Below are positions 31,701-39,804 of a DNA stretch of 64,000 nt, piece by piece. Below the pieces are notes generated by a model. It saw only the letters and a list, made by a program, of their open reading frames with translations, searched no databases and was not told the DNA's origin. The DNA is from Streptomyces sp. TG1A-8 (GTDB lineage: Bacteria; Actinomycetota; Actinomycetes; Streptomycetales; Streptomycetaceae), in contig NZ_JASTLB010000001.1 of the NCBI RefSeq assembly GCF_030499535.1, forward strand, positions 3,782,001 through 3,846,000. Reading direction: 5' to 3'. The position numbers and the translations under genes were made by a program. Every line of letters begins with the position of its first letter. The first letter of the stretch is position 1.

Positions 31701-33685
31701 GTCCCGGACGCGCCCTCCGCGCCTCCCGGTCCCTCCGCCTCCTCGGCCGCGACCGGCGCCGCCGCCTCGCCGGCCGCCGCCCCACGCCTGCGGCGCCGAC
31801 CGGTCGGTGCGGGCGCCTCCGTGTCGCCGTCCCGGCCGGGGGCACCGGACTCGGCCGAACCCGGGAGGCCGCTGTCCAGGAAGGCGTCCGTGGAGCCCCT
31901 CCGGGCCCGCCGCCGCCCGCCGCCACCAGTCTGCTCGGCGGGGGCCGGGCCGGGACCGGCGCCGGGAGCGGCACCCTCGGCGGGGACCTCCTCGACGTCC
32001 GGGATCCGGGCGGCGACCGCCCCGGCCCCGCCGCCGAGCGGCACTTCGAGGACGTACGCGCTGCCGCTCATGCCCGGCACCTCGTGCGTCTGCAGCACAC
32101 CGCCGTGGGCGCGCACGATCCCGCGCACGATCGGCTCGTGCACCGGGTCCCCGCCGGCGTACGGCCCGCGCACCTCGATGCGTACGACCTCGCCGCGCTG
32201 CGCCGCCGCGACGACGACGGTGTTGTCCAGGTAACCGCCCGCGGAGACGGGCGTGTTGCCGGTGGCGTCGACCCCCGCCACGTCCGCGACGAGGTGCGCC
32301 AGGGCGGTGGCGAGGCGCTGCGGGTCGACCTCGGCCTCGATGGGCGGCGCGTGCACGGCGAACTGCACCCGCCCGGGTCCGATCAGCTCGACGGCGCCGT
32401 CCACCCCGGCGGCGACGACGGCGTCGAGCATCACCTTCGTACGGGCGATGTCCTCCGCGCCGGTGTCCAGCCGCTGGTAGCCGAGGACGTTGTCGATGAG
32501 GGTCGTGATGCGGGAGTAGCCGGCCGAGAGGTGGTGCAGCACCTGGTTGGCCTCGGGCCACAGCTGGCCGGCGTCGTCCGCGGCGAGGGCGGCCAGCTCG
32601 CGCCGCAGCTCGTCCAGGGGGCCGCGCAGGGACCGTCCCAGGAGGGTGAGCAGCTGTTCGTGCCGTCCGGCGAGGGCCTCGTACCGGTCCTTCTCCCGCT
32701 CGGCGAGCGCGGCGTACCGCTCCTCGCCGGCCGCCAGCTCCTCCCGGTGCGCCTCGCGCAGCTCCTCCAGCTCGGCGACGTGCCGCTGGCGCAGGGCGGT
32801 CAGGTCGGAGGCGTGTTCCTCGGAGAGCCGCTCCAGCTCGTCGGCGTGCGCCTGCTCCAGGGCGGCCTTCTCCTCGGCGAGGGCGTCGTAGGGACGCCGG
32901 TCGGTGAAGGTCATGACGGCGCCGACGAGCTGGTCGCCGTCGCGCACCGGGGCGGTGGTCAGGTCGACCGACACCTGCTCCCCGGGCTTGGACCACAGCA
33001 CCTGCCCGCGCACCCGGTGCTTGCGGCCGGAGCGCAGGGTGTCGGCGAGCGGGGACTCGTCGTACGGGAAGGGCGAGCCGTCGGCGCGCGAGTGCAGGAT
33101 GAGGGTGTGCAGTTCCTTGCCGCCCAGCTCACCGGCCCGGTACCCCAGTATCTGGGCGGCGGCCGGATTGACGAGGACGATGCGCCCGTCGGTGTCGGTG
33201 CCGACGACGCCCTCGGCCACGGCGCGCAGGATCATCTCGGTCTGCCGCTGCGAACGGGCCAGCTCGGCCTCGGTGTCCACGGTCCCGGACAGGTCCCGGA
33301 CGACGAGCATGAGCAGCTCGTCGCCGGTGTAGCCGTAACCGTCGTACGCCTGCTGGCCGTTCTCCAGGTTCGCGCTCGTGACCTCGACCGGGAACTCGCC
33401 GCCGTCCGTCCGCCGGGCGGTCATCCGGGTCGGCTTGGTCCGCCCCTGCGGGTCCATGTGGTCGGGCCGGCGCATGGACCCGGGGATGAGCCGGGAGTCG
33501 AACTCGGGCAGCAGGTCGAGCAGCCCGCGCCCCACCAGCGCGGTGCCCGGCGCCTCGAAGGCCTCCAGGGCGATGGTGTTGGCGTTGACGACGGTTCCGT
33601 TGGCGTTGACCAGGACCAACGCGTCGGGCAGCGCGTCGAGTATGGCTGCGAGGCGAGCAGCGCCTCGGGATGGCCTGCTGCTCAC
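28703..33685 (-). CDS. Giant PAS protein, histidine pseudokinase-like, with receiver domains and a very long disordered linker
   Basis: A 1660-residue protein. Two PAS domains (about 8-150 and 155-285) are followed by a coiled coil (about 290-345, YDALAEEKAALEQAHADELE). The helix pair at about 348-410 sits where HisKA belongs but reads GRSLRGPLDELRRELAA, with no His. The ATPase-like region (about 430-560) lacks the N-box Asn (ALAHLVADVAG). Some 830 residues of Pro/Ala/Gly follow. A degenerate receiver is at about 1425-1515, then a better one with phosphoacceptor-like VVMDLMQV near 1575. A scaffold or phosphate-independent regulator is likely. The frame is uninterrupted. Confidence 0.82.
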   Translation of the reverse strand: MSSRPSRGAARLAAILDALPDALVLVNANGTVVNANTIALEAFEAPGTALVGRGLLDLLPEFDSRLIPGSMRRPDHMDPQGRTKPTRMTARRTDGGEFPVEVTSANLENGQQAYDGYGYTGDELLMLVVRDLSGTVDTEAELARSQRQTEMILRAVAEGVVGTDTDGRIVLVNPAAAQILGYRAGELGGKELHTLILHSRADGSPFPYDESPLADTLRSGRKHRVRGQVLWSKPGEQVSVDLTTAPVRDGDQLVGAVMTFTDRRPYDALAEEKAALEQAHADELERLSEEHASDLTALRQRHVAELEELREAHREELAAGEERYAALAEREKDRYEALAGRHEQLLTLLGRSLRGPLDELRRELAALAADDAGQLWPEANQVLHHLSAGYSRITTLIDNVLGYQRLDTGAEDIARTKVMLDAVVAAGVDGAVELIGPGRVQFAVHAPPIEAEVDPQRLATALAHLVADVAGVDATGNTPVSAGGYLDNTVVVAAAQRGEVVRIEVRGPYAGGDPVHEPIVRGIVRAHGGVLQTHEVPGMSGSAYVLEVPLGGGAGAVAARIPDVEEVPAEGAAPGAGPGPAPAEQTGGGGRRRARRGSTDAFLDSGLPGSAESGAPGRDGDTEAPAPTGRRRRRGAAAGEAAAPVAAEEAEGPGGAEGASGTNGGTGRRRGRPAEIGAGSGADVPGGVTEGAVMTAAEHAAGTAAAGNGLGGTVPPQGVPVPTGRRARRDSGEPQAALPPALPAAGAGPAPGTQPVPAVQPAPGTQSVPDVPPVTDAESVSGEDAQPTGRRRRALAAAAERAAAQEAGARTVFALPPAEADRSPGSTDADTEADAAEQAAETTEATEAGFGTGADAGAGADAGAGAAEVVAGPGPRPGPVPGTGPAEGPGAAPGAVPGAAPAGGPGTVAGPGAGPGRITVPGQVSGSVAGVPGGAGRHDAVPLDQAEDHTPPQPHPTTAPTGRRRRAAAQPVDGPQGAVPGTPVQGGPAQAVPGLAVPGLAVPGQAPGRTVPAQGGHGAHGQVPQVSPAVAEQPVPGHGIPAQGTAGQGIAVPAAPVQPGAVAPGGVVQSAHGRQTAGTHAAVPPQGVPGRPVPAPGLPAQAAHGQPGQPGRSDQPVPVQPPVARSTPPAGGAAPAGTPAAPGAGAPVPVGPPAARPPAQPLPSETATGQVPLGQAVPAPGTPAAPAPGTPATTVPQQWPGADGSSGAGIPTVQAAPAAPAANPHADPVSRPTPTPPPAHPAGTATPPPTPASGTPLPPEHTDRPARVAQPLPAEAAGVPVDPNSTQGRAISVRTLGQGVPFSRQAAQVQQPTATPPPHAPGGSGRRRKLGTPPDPAARPEPQPGQPVQPGRPHAPGEPAPAQPSLAGQPRPVPGTEGAGRSYAIGAPDANAAEGPEPLDGPGGAVEVADTPRPQPLDDELPPEPLDNPRRLLVWPAPDVMTQQALSDRGYRPVVVHSREEVDAQIAAFPAALFVDPLTGPITRTALQSLRQAAVAAEVPVLVTAGLGQATREAAYGADPAVLLKALAPRDSEQHPSRVLLIEEHAEIALALTATLERRGMQVARAASGGDAVTLAGQFRPNLVVMDLMQVHRHQAGIVDWLRANGQLNRTPLVVYTATVDSADLPRLASGEAVLFLAERSTSAEVQNRIVDLLAKIGTN

Positions 33686-33920
33686 GAGACGCTTCCTCCC
33701 TGTTACCGCACCTTGCCGACCGCTCGGGCCATCTTGCCAACCGGCCCGCGACGTGTCACGCGAGGGAGTCTAAGGGCAGCGGTTGCGCTCGGGACGCGGA
33801 TGAGAGGGAGGTCGCACGACGAAGTGACGGTGAACATGTGACCGCATGCCTCCGCGCTCCCCGGGACCTCCGCCGGACCTTTACGCCCCCGGCGGTTCCG
33901 TCAAGGGGTGTCCGGGGCGG

Positions 33921-34466
33921 CTACGCGGGCCGCGCGGACGTGCCGAGGTCCGGCAGGAAGGGCACCATCCGGTCCCAGCGGGCGATCTCGCACCCGTTGC
34001 CGCGGCCGTACGTGGCGTCGACCGGGCGTCCGGCCCAGGTGCCGGTGACGTGCGCGGTGGCCGGGCCGCCGTAGAGCAGCGTGCAGACGCTGCCGGGGTC
34101 GACCGGGGCGAAGGCGTCCCGCCCCCACCGGGTGCGCGCGTCGAGCACCCGGCAGGCCCCCGCCAGGTCCGGGTGCCGGCCGGTGTCCGGGTGGCACGAC
34201 ACGTCGTACGTCCCGTCGCGACCCGGCCCGGCGTACCGGACGACGACGGTGAGGTGGTCGCCGCCGCGGTCCTCGGGCCGGACGGGCGGGGGCACGGCGG
34301 GAGCCGCCGCCGCGGGTACGGCGGCGAGCGGGAGCAGGGGGGAGACGGCGGCGAGGAACGCCACGAGGACGGCCCGCGGGACGGCCCGGACGGCCTGGGT
34401 GACGCGGGTGACACGAAGGGTCCGGAGGACTCGGACGGCCGGCGTGACCGGCGTGAGGGAAACCAT
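33921..34466 (-). CDS. SSI-like secreted subtilisin-inhibitor family protein
   Basis: A 181-residue precursor. A long basic N-terminus, a hydrophobic core (AVLVAFLAAVSPLLPLAAVP) and AAAAP at about residues 51-55 make a signal peptide. The mature part matches the Streptomyces subtilisin inhibitor fold: DHLTVVVRY, four cysteines (VSCHP, GACRV, SVCTL, NGCEI) and TGTWAGRPVDATY near the C-terminus. By alignment with SSI (CPMVYDP) the reactive site is in CTLLYGG, giving P1 Leu, which would favour chymotrypsin- or subtilisin-like proteases. It should inhibit extracellular serine proteases. Confidence 0.82.
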   Translation of the reverse strand: MVSLTPVTPAVRVLRTLRVTRVTQAVRAVPRAVLVAFLAAVSPLLPLAAVPAAAAPAVPPPVRPEDRGGDHLTVVVRYAGPGRDGTYDVSCHPDTGRHPDLAGACRVLDARTRWGRDAFAPVDPGSVCTLLYGGPATAHVTGTWAGRPVDATYGRGNGCEIARWDRMVPFLPDLGTSARPA

Positions 34467-34645
34467 GCCCTGATCAACGCCCGCGCCCGCCGGACGTTGC
34501 GGTACCGCCGTGCGCCGGCGCGAGGGTGAAGCCCTTTGCCCTCCCGCCCCCGTGCCTAGTACCGTGGGGGGCGATTGGTGACACCGCGCTCGTCTGTGTC
34601 ATCATCTGCACACACCGATCGCGCGCTCGTGTGAGCGGTTGTGCT

Positions 34646-34736
34646 GGAGGCGTCGCCTAGTCCGGTCTATGGCGCCGCACTGCTAATGCGGTTTGGGCCT
34701 CAAAGCCCATCGAGGGTTCAAATCCCTCCGCCTCCG
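34646..34736 (+). tRNA. tRNA-Ser (anticodon GCU)
   Basis: A 91-base class II tRNA. GGAGGCG (34646-34652) pairs with CGCCTCC (34729-34735) and G34736 is the discriminator. The anticodon loop is within CACTGCTAATG (GCU). A long variable arm (GGGCCTCAAAGCCC) and the T arm AGGGTTCAAATCCCT are present. Confidence 0.96.
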
Positions 34737-34745
34737 CAGCTGATC

Positions 34746-34778
34746 CCGAAGCCCCGGTCCCCAGGACCGGGGCTTCGG
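34746..34778 (+). terminator. Terminator after tRNA-Ser(GCU)
   Basis: CCGAAGCCCCGGTCC pairs with GGACCGGGGCTTCGG over 15 bp around CCA, 9 bases after the tRNA. Confidence 0.7.
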
Positions 34779-34939
34779 CGTTCCTGGACCCCACACCCAC
34801 CCCGGATCGGCGTTTCCGCAGCTCACAAGGGGTGCGCGGATCGGATTTCACATGACGGCGGCAGTCATGTAATGTTCTTCCTGTCGCCGGGAGCGGGACC
34901 GAAAGGGCCGGGAACGGAGACGAGGAAAACAAAAGACAA

Positions 34940-35012
34940 GCACTCGTAGCTTAACGGATAGAGCATCTGACTACGGATCAGAAGGTTGCAGGTTCGAATC
35001 CTGCCGAGTGCA
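34940..35012 (+). tRNA. tRNA-Arg (anticodon ACG)
   Basis: A 73-base class I tRNA. GCACTCG (34940-34946) pairs with CGAGTGC (35005-35011), A35012 is the discriminator. The anticodon stem-loop CTGACTACGGATCAG shows ACG, and the T arm is GCAGGTTCGAATCCTGC. A34 is expected to be converted to inosine by TadA, encoded at 53945-54376. Confidence 0.96.
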
Positions 35013-35019
35013 CATCGAA

Positions 35020-35049
35020 CGAAGGCCCCGGAGAGATCCGGGGCCTTCG
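35020..35049 (+). terminator. Terminator after tRNA-Arg(ACG)
   Basis: CGAAGGCCCCGGA and TCCGGGGCCTTCG pair over 13 bp around a GAGA loop, 7 bases after the tRNA. Confidence 0.7.
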
Positions 35050-35181
35050 GCGTTTCCGGGGTGGGAAAGCGCGGGTGTCCTGGCCGGAAGGGGCGTGCGG
35101 GAACGCCGGAGGTGAGGACGGGGACCGGCGGGCGCAGGCCGCGGAGGGGTCCGGGGCCTGCGGTGCGTGCCGGGAGGGGGA

Positions 35182-35673
35182 TCAGCGGTCCCCCCGCGGG
35201 TCGTTCCCGTGGATCGCCTCCAGGGATTGGTGGGCCAGTGCCGTCGCGCGGGTGAACCAGTCGGTGATGGTTGCCAGTTCCTCGGTGGAGTAGGCGGAGA
35301 ACAGGGCCGAGAGGCGTTGGTAGTGGCCCGCGTACACCGCTTCGACGCGGCTGACCGCGGCCGGTACTGCGGCCACGCGGACGCGGCGGCGGTCCGCGGG
35401 GTCGGGGCGGCGGGTGACGTAGCCGGCGCGTTCGAGGCGGTTGAGGACACCGGTCACCGCGCCCGTCGTGATGTGGGCGCGGGCCGCCAGGTCGCCGGCG
35501 GTGAGCAGTTCCTCCCCCGCCTCCAGCACGAAGCCGAAGCAGGTGAGGTCGGTGACGTTCAGGCCCAGCCGCCGGGCCAGTTCCTGCTGGCCGATCAGGT
35601 GGGCGGCGATCAGGTGGTCCATCGCCGACAGCGCCTGTGCGGGGGTGGCGGGCGGTCGGGGCGTGCCGTCCAT
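35182..35673 (-). CDS. MarR-family transcriptional regulator
   Basis: A 163-residue MarR protein. LLTAGDLAARAHITTGAVTG and VLNRLERAGYVTRRPDPADR form the winged helix, RRRVRVAAVP the wing. Helices at both ends form the dimer interface. It is divergent from a small membrane-protein gene. Two direct repeats in the shared 83-base region are probable binding sites, so it is likely self-regulated. Confidence 0.9.
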   Translation of the reverse strand: MDGTPRPPATPAQALSAMDHLIAAHLIGQQELARRLGLNVTDLTCFGFVLEAGEELLTAGDLAARAHITTGAVTGVLNRLERAGYVTRRPDPADRRRVRVAAVPAAVSRVEAVYAGHYQRLSALFSAYSTEELATITDWFTRATALAHQSLEAIHGNDPRGDR

Positions 35674-35685
35674 CTTCCTGAATTC

Positions 35686-35731
35686 CTTAGTTCGTGAGAT
35701 ATTGGTGGCGATAACTTCTTAGCTCGTGAGA
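35686..35731. promoter_or_regulatory. Direct-repeat operator between MarR and membrane-protein genes
   Basis: CTTAGTTCGTGAGA (35686-35699) and CTTAGCTCGTGAGA (35718-35731) differ at one base and are 32 bases apart, about three helical turns, placing both on one face of the DNA. Both lie just upstream of the MarR start. Confidence 0.55.
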
Positions 35732-35756
35732 GAAAAATGTTCCTGGAGGTGGCTCC

Positions 35757-36131
35757 ATGAGTCTGTACGACGAGGGTCACACGCTCGCCGGCTGGATCGG
35801 TGTCGGCATCGCGACCGCAGGGTGCACGGTGACGGGGGTGGGGGTGTGCACGGTTTCCGCGCCGGCCGTCGTGGGCGGGCTGGTGATCGTGGCCCTGAGC
35901 GCCGTGGTGACGTGGGTCCTGCACCTCTCCGGGTGGGGCAAACCGCCCGGGGTGCGGCCGCGGGAGCAGTGGGGGATGCGGGTCCGGGACACCCGGGCCC
36001 GTGAGGGGCACCCCGAGTGCCTCGGCTGCCGGCTGGCGGGACGGAGGGGGGTGCCGACGGCCGCGGCGGAGGCGTCCGTGGTGCCGGGTACGGTGCGCGC
36101 CGGGGCGAGGCCCCTGTCCCCCGTCGAGTGA
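35757..36131 (+). CDS. Small membrane protein with C-terminal HPECLGCRLAGR motif
   Basis: A 124-residue protein. Two adjoining hydrophobic segments (LAGWIGVGIATAGCTVTGVG, APAVVGGLVIVALSAVVTWV) are followed by a soluble part with EGHPECLGCRLAGRRG, where His and two Cys could bind metal. I have seen this motif in small Streptomyces membrane proteins of unknown role. TGGAGGTGG precedes the ATG. It is divergent from, and probably controlled by, the MarR regulator. Confidence 0.7.
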   Translation: MSLYDEGHTLAGWIGVGIATAGCTVTGVGVCTVSAPAVVGGLVIVALSAVVTWVLHLSGWGKPPGVRPREQWGMRVRDTRAREGHPECLGCRLAGRRGVPTAAAEASVVPGTVRAGARPLSPVE

Positions 36132-36346
36132 AGGCACCGCGGACGGAACGCGGTTTCAGCCGGCCGTCCCGGAGCACGGGGCGCAAGCGGGTGGGCGGGC
36201 GTCCGGGGCGGTGCGCGCGCCCGGGGGCGACCTTACGGGCGCGACCTGCCGGGGCGTGGTCCTCGCGGGCGGGTCGCGGTGTCGCCCGCGCCGGTGCGGT
36301 GACGGCGCAGGGGTGCTGTCGGTCCCGTCCCCTACCCTCACCGGTG

Positions 36347-37219
36347 ATGGCATGCGGATGGACGTGTTCGGGGCTGCGCTGGACGCCGGGCGGGCCCGTG
36401 CTGGTGTGGGGCGGCGGGCGGCGCAGCGTGCTGGTCCGGGGCCGGCGGATCGCGTTCGGGGTCGCCGGTGACGGTGTCCGGCGGTGCGTGGGCGCGCGGG
36501 GGCACGCGTGTCCCGTGCGGGCCGCGGTGCCGGCGCGCGGCACGGGGGCCCGGTGCGCGCAGTGCGCGCGGCTGGACCGGGCGCACTCGGTGGCCGCCGA
36601 CACCTTCGCCGGTGATCCGCGGTTGTACCGGGTGTACCTGGCGTGGTTCGGGCCGGACATGGTCAAGGTCGGCATCACCGCCGTCGAGCGGGGGCCGGCG
36701 CGGCTGCTGGAGCAGGGGGCCGTGTGCTTCAGCTGGCTGGGCACGGGGCCGTTGATGGCCGCCCGGCGCACCGAGGAACTGCTGCGCGCGGCCCTCGCGG
36801 TGCCGGACCGGATCCCGTACGCCCGCAAGCGGGCGGTACGGGCCGGGCTGCCCGGGGAACGGGCCGAGCGGGCGGCGCAGGTGCGGGAGCTGCACGCCCG
36901 GGCCGTCGCCCTGGAGGGGTGGCCCGAGTCGCTGGTCCGGGAGCCGTGCCGGCCGGTGGACCACTTCACGGTGTTCGGGCTCGGTGACGCACCGCCCGCC
37001 GCCGGCGCCGTGCTCGGACTCCGGGCGGGCGGGAGCGTGGACGGGGAGCTGGTCGCGGCCGCCGGGCCCGACCTGCACCTGGCGGTTCCCGGACGCGGTG
37101 CCGTCGTCCTGGACACGCGGCTGATGACCGGCTGGGAGCTGGGTCCCGCGGTGGCGGGCAGCGGCGGACTCACCTTTCCCTGGCGGGAGTTCCGGGTGGT
37201 GCCGGACGCGCTGTTCTGA
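36347..37219 (+). CDS. DUF2797 family protein
   Basis: A 290-residue protein. The first 60 residues are strand-rich, followed by Cys pairs (HACPVRAAV, CAQCARLD), then the family core RVYLAWFGPDMVKVGITAVE and LLEQGAVCFSWLGTGPLMAA, with a helical RRTEELLRAAL. The central segment resembles GIY-YIG-like small strands, but no nuclease residues are certain. Function unknown. The ATG at 36347 directly follows a GTG at 36344; either may serve. Confidence 0.75.
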   Translation: MACGWTCSGLRWTPGGPVLVWGGGRRSVLVRGRRIAFGVAGDGVRRCVGARGHACPVRAAVPARGTGARCAQCARLDRAHSVAADTFAGDPRLYRVYLAWFGPDMVKVGITAVERGPARLLEQGAVCFSWLGTGPLMAARRTEELLRAALAVPDRIPYARKRAVRAGLPGERAERAAQVRELHARAVALEGWPESLVREPCRPVDHFTVFGLGDAPPAAGAVLGLRAGGSVDGELVAAAGPDLHLAVPGRGAVVLDTRLMTGWELGPAVAGSGGLTFPWREFRVVPDALF

Positions 37220-37338
37220 CCGGTGCCGCGGGCGCGCGGCCGCGGGCGCGCCCGCCCGCCGGGGTTCGCCGGGCCGCTCCCGCGCGTTTCTCAGAGAAAT
37301 CACAGACTTCGGAAAGTGTCCTCTCAGAGGCCCCCGCC

Positions 37339-38091
37339 ATGGTGTCCACCATGACCACGACCTCGCCCCAGGGGCGCACCGAACTGCTGAGGCCGGACGG
37401 GAGCCCCGTCCGCGTGCTGGTGGTGGATGACGAACTGTCGATCACCGAACTGCTGAGCATGGCCCTGCGTTACGAGGGCTGGCGGATCAGGAGTGCGGGC
37501 GACGGGCAGGGCGCCCTGCAGGCCGCCCGTGAGTTCCGTCCCGACGTCGTCGTCCTGGACATGATGCTGCCCGACATGGACGGGCTGACCGTCCTCGGGC
37601 GGCTGCGGCGCGAACTGCCGGACGTGCCCGTCCTCTTCCTGACGGCCAAGGACGCCGTGGAGGACCGCATCGCCGGGCTCACCGCCGGGGGCGACGACTA
37701 CGTCACCAAGCCGTTCAGCCTGGAGGAGGTCGTGGCGCGACTGCGGGGGCTGATCCGCCGGTCCGGTGCCGCCGACCGGCGGTCCGAGTCCGTGCTCGTG
37801 GTCGGGGACCTGACCCTGGACGAGGACAGCCACGAGGTGTCGCGGGCAGGGGAGTCCATCCACCTGACCGCCACCGAGTTCGAGCTGCTGCGCTTCCTGA
37901 TGCGCAACCCGCGGCGGGTGCTCAGCAAGGCGCAAATACTCGACCGCGTCTGGTCGTACGACTTCGGCGGGCAGGCCAACGTCGTCGAGCTGTACATCTC
38001 GTACCTGCGCCGGAAGATCGACGCCGGCCGGGAGCCGATGATCCACACCCGGCGCGGGGCCGGCTACCTGATCAAGCCCGCCGTGTCGTGA
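37339..38091 (+). CDS. OmpR-family response regulator
   Basis: A 250-residue regulator. The receiver contains VLVVDDE, phosphoacceptor Asp74 (VVVLDMMLPDMDG), FLTAKD and the conserved Lys in YVTKPFSL. The C-terminal winged helix contains LTATEFELLRFLMRNPRRVL and VVELYISYLRRKID. It overlaps the kinase gene by 4 bases (GTGA). An inverted repeat TCTCAGAGA at about 37290 lies in its promoter region. The downstream glycosyltransferase genes are possible targets. An ATG at 37351 is an alternative start. Confidence 0.93.
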   Translation: MVSTMTTTSPQGRTELLRPDGSPVRVLVVDDELSITELLSMALRYEGWRIRSAGDGQGALQAAREFRPDVVVLDMMLPDMDGLTVLGRLRRELPDVPVLFLTAKDAVEDRIAGLTAGGDDYVTKPFSLEEVVARLRGLIRRSGAADRRSESVLVVGDLTLDEDSHEVSRAGESIHLTATEFELLRFLMRNPRRVLSKAQILDRVWSYDFGGQANVVELYISYLRRKIDAGREPMIHTRRGAGYLIKPAVS

Positions 38092-39791
38092 GCGGACGGC
38101 GACGGCCGCGTGCGCAGCGACGGGCGGGCAAGCCGCGCAGCCTGCGGACGCGGCTCGTCGTCGCGTCCGTGACGCTGATCGCCGTGGTCTGCACGGTGAT
38201 CGGGACCGTGACCACCCTGGCCCTGCGCGGCCACCTGTACGACCAGCTGGACGGCAAGGTCACGGACATCGCCCGGCGGGCGGCCGGCCGCATGCAGCCG
38301 CGGTCGGCCGGGGTCCTCCCGGTGGACCCCGGCCTGCCGGACTCCGCCTCGGCAAGCACCACCGGTCCCGGCCAGGGGGCCACCTCGCAGGGCACTCCCG
38401 GCGAGAAGGTCGACGGCCTCCTCACCGTGGGCCCGACCCAGGCCGGGACCGTCGCGGCCTACGTGCGGGACGGCTCGGTCGTCTCGGCGGCCGTCGCCAG
38501 GGAGCAGAAGGACGACTACGGGGCGTACAGGAGGATGAGCGCCGACGCCCTCACCCCCGCGCAGAGGACGGCGCTCGCCTCGGTGCCGAAGGACGCCGGG
38601 GCGCACACCGTGGAGCTGCCCGGGCTCGGCGAGTACCGCGTCGAGTACACGGCCGGTGCGGCCGGCGGCGACCGGTTCTACGTGGCCCTGCCGACCGCGG
38701 ACGTCGACGGCACCGTCGACACCCTCGTCCTCGTCGAGGTCTGCGTCACCGTCGCCGGTCTGATCGCCGCGTCCCTGGCCGGCGCCGTCATCGTCGGCGT
38801 CGCCACCCGCCCCCTGCGCAAGGTGGCCGCCACCGCCACCCGGGTCTCCGAACTCCCGCTGCACACCGGCGAGGTGAACCTCAGCGAACGCGTCCCGGAG
38901 GCCGAGTGCGACCCGCACACCGAGGTCGGCCGGGTCGGCGCCGCGCTCAACCGCATGCTCGACCACGTACACGGCGCCCTGCACGCCCGCCAGCAGAGCG
39001 AGACGCGGGTGCGGCAGTTCGTCGCCGACGCCAGCCACGAGCTGCGCACTCCGCTCGCCTCCATCCGCGGCTACGCCGAACTCACCCGCCGCGGACGCGA
39101 ACGGGTCGGACCCGACACCCGGCACGCCCTCGGCCGCATCGAGTCCGAGGCGGGCCGCATGACCCTCCTCGTCGAGGACCTGCTGCTGCTCGCCCGCCTG
39201 GACGCGGGCCGGCCGCTGCAGTTCGAGCGGACCGACCTGGTCCCGCTGGTCGTGGACACCGTCAGCGACGCCCGCGCGGCGGGCATGGACCACAACTGGC
39301 GGCTAGACCTGCCCGACGAGCCCGCGCCGGTCCGCGCGGACGCGGCCCGCCTGCAGCAGGTGCTCGTCAACCTGCTGGGCAACGCCCGCAAGCACACCCC
39401 GCCGGGGACGACCGTCACCGCGCGCGTGCAGCGGCGCGGACCCTGGACGTGCGTCGACGTCGAGGACGACGGGCAGGGCATCGCCCCGGACCTGCTGCCG
39501 CACGTCTTCGAGCGGTTCGCGCGGGGCGACTCCGCACGCTCCCGCGCCACCGGGTCCACCGGCCTGGGCCTGGCCATCGTGCAGGCCGTCGCGACCGCGC
39601 ACGGCGGCGCCGTGACCGTGGACAGCGTCCCCGGGCGCACCGTGTTCACCGTGCACCTGCCCGCGCCCGTCCCGGACGTGCACCTGCCCGCGGCCGTTTC
39701 GGACGTGCACCCGCCCGCGGCCGAAACGCGGCGGCGGCCGGACTCACAGGCACGGCACAGCACCACCACACGGGCCCGACAGCGCCGGTGA
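38088..39791 (+). CDS. Membrane sensor histidine kinase
   Basis: A 567-residue kinase. Helix 1 is at about 22-45 (LVVASVTLIAVVCTVIGTVT), an extracellular sensor of about 170 residues follows, helix 2 is at about 222-248, then HAMP (VATRPLRKVAATATRVSELP). HisKA has His317 (DASHELRTPLAS). HATPase has NLLGNARKHTPPG, DDGQGIAP and GSTGLGLAIV. The C-terminal 50 residues are a repetitive Pro/Val/His tail (PDVHLPAAVSDVHPPA). It phosphorylates the regulator encoded just upstream. The signal is unknown. Confidence 0.94.
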   Translation: MSGRRRPRAQRRAGKPRSLRTRLVVASVTLIAVVCTVIGTVTTLALRGHLYDQLDGKVTDIARRAAGRMQPRSAGVLPVDPGLPDSASASTTGPGQGATSQGTPGEKVDGLLTVGPTQAGTVAAYVRDGSVVSAAVAREQKDDYGAYRRMSADALTPAQRTALASVPKDAGAHTVELPGLGEYRVEYTAGAAGGDRFYVALPTADVDGTVDTLVLVEVCVTVAGLIAASLAGAVIVGVATRPLRKVAATATRVSELPLHTGEVNLSERVPEAECDPHTEVGRVGAALNRMLDHVHGALHARQQSETRVRQFVADASHELRTPLASIRGYAELTRRGRERVGPDTRHALGRIESEAGRMTLLVEDLLLLARLDAGRPLQFERTDLVPLVVDTVSDARAAGMDHNWRLDLPDEPAPVRADAARLQQVLVNLLGNARKHTPPGTTVTARVQRRGPWTCVDVEDDGQGIAPDLLPHVFERFARGDSARSRATGSTGLGLAIVQAVATAHGGAVTVDSVPGRTVFTVHLPAPVPDVHLPAAVSDVHPPAAETRRRPDSQARHSTTTRARQRR

Positions 39792-39804
39792 GGAGAGTCG
39801 TCGC

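Noticed and set aside
28664..33841. A 1725-codon open frame on the plus strand, antisense to the giant PAS protein
   Set aside because: It mirrors the Pro/Ala/Gly-rich codons of the real gene, is full of Arg/Gly runs and has no recognisable domain. The minus-strand frame has PAS and receiver motifs.
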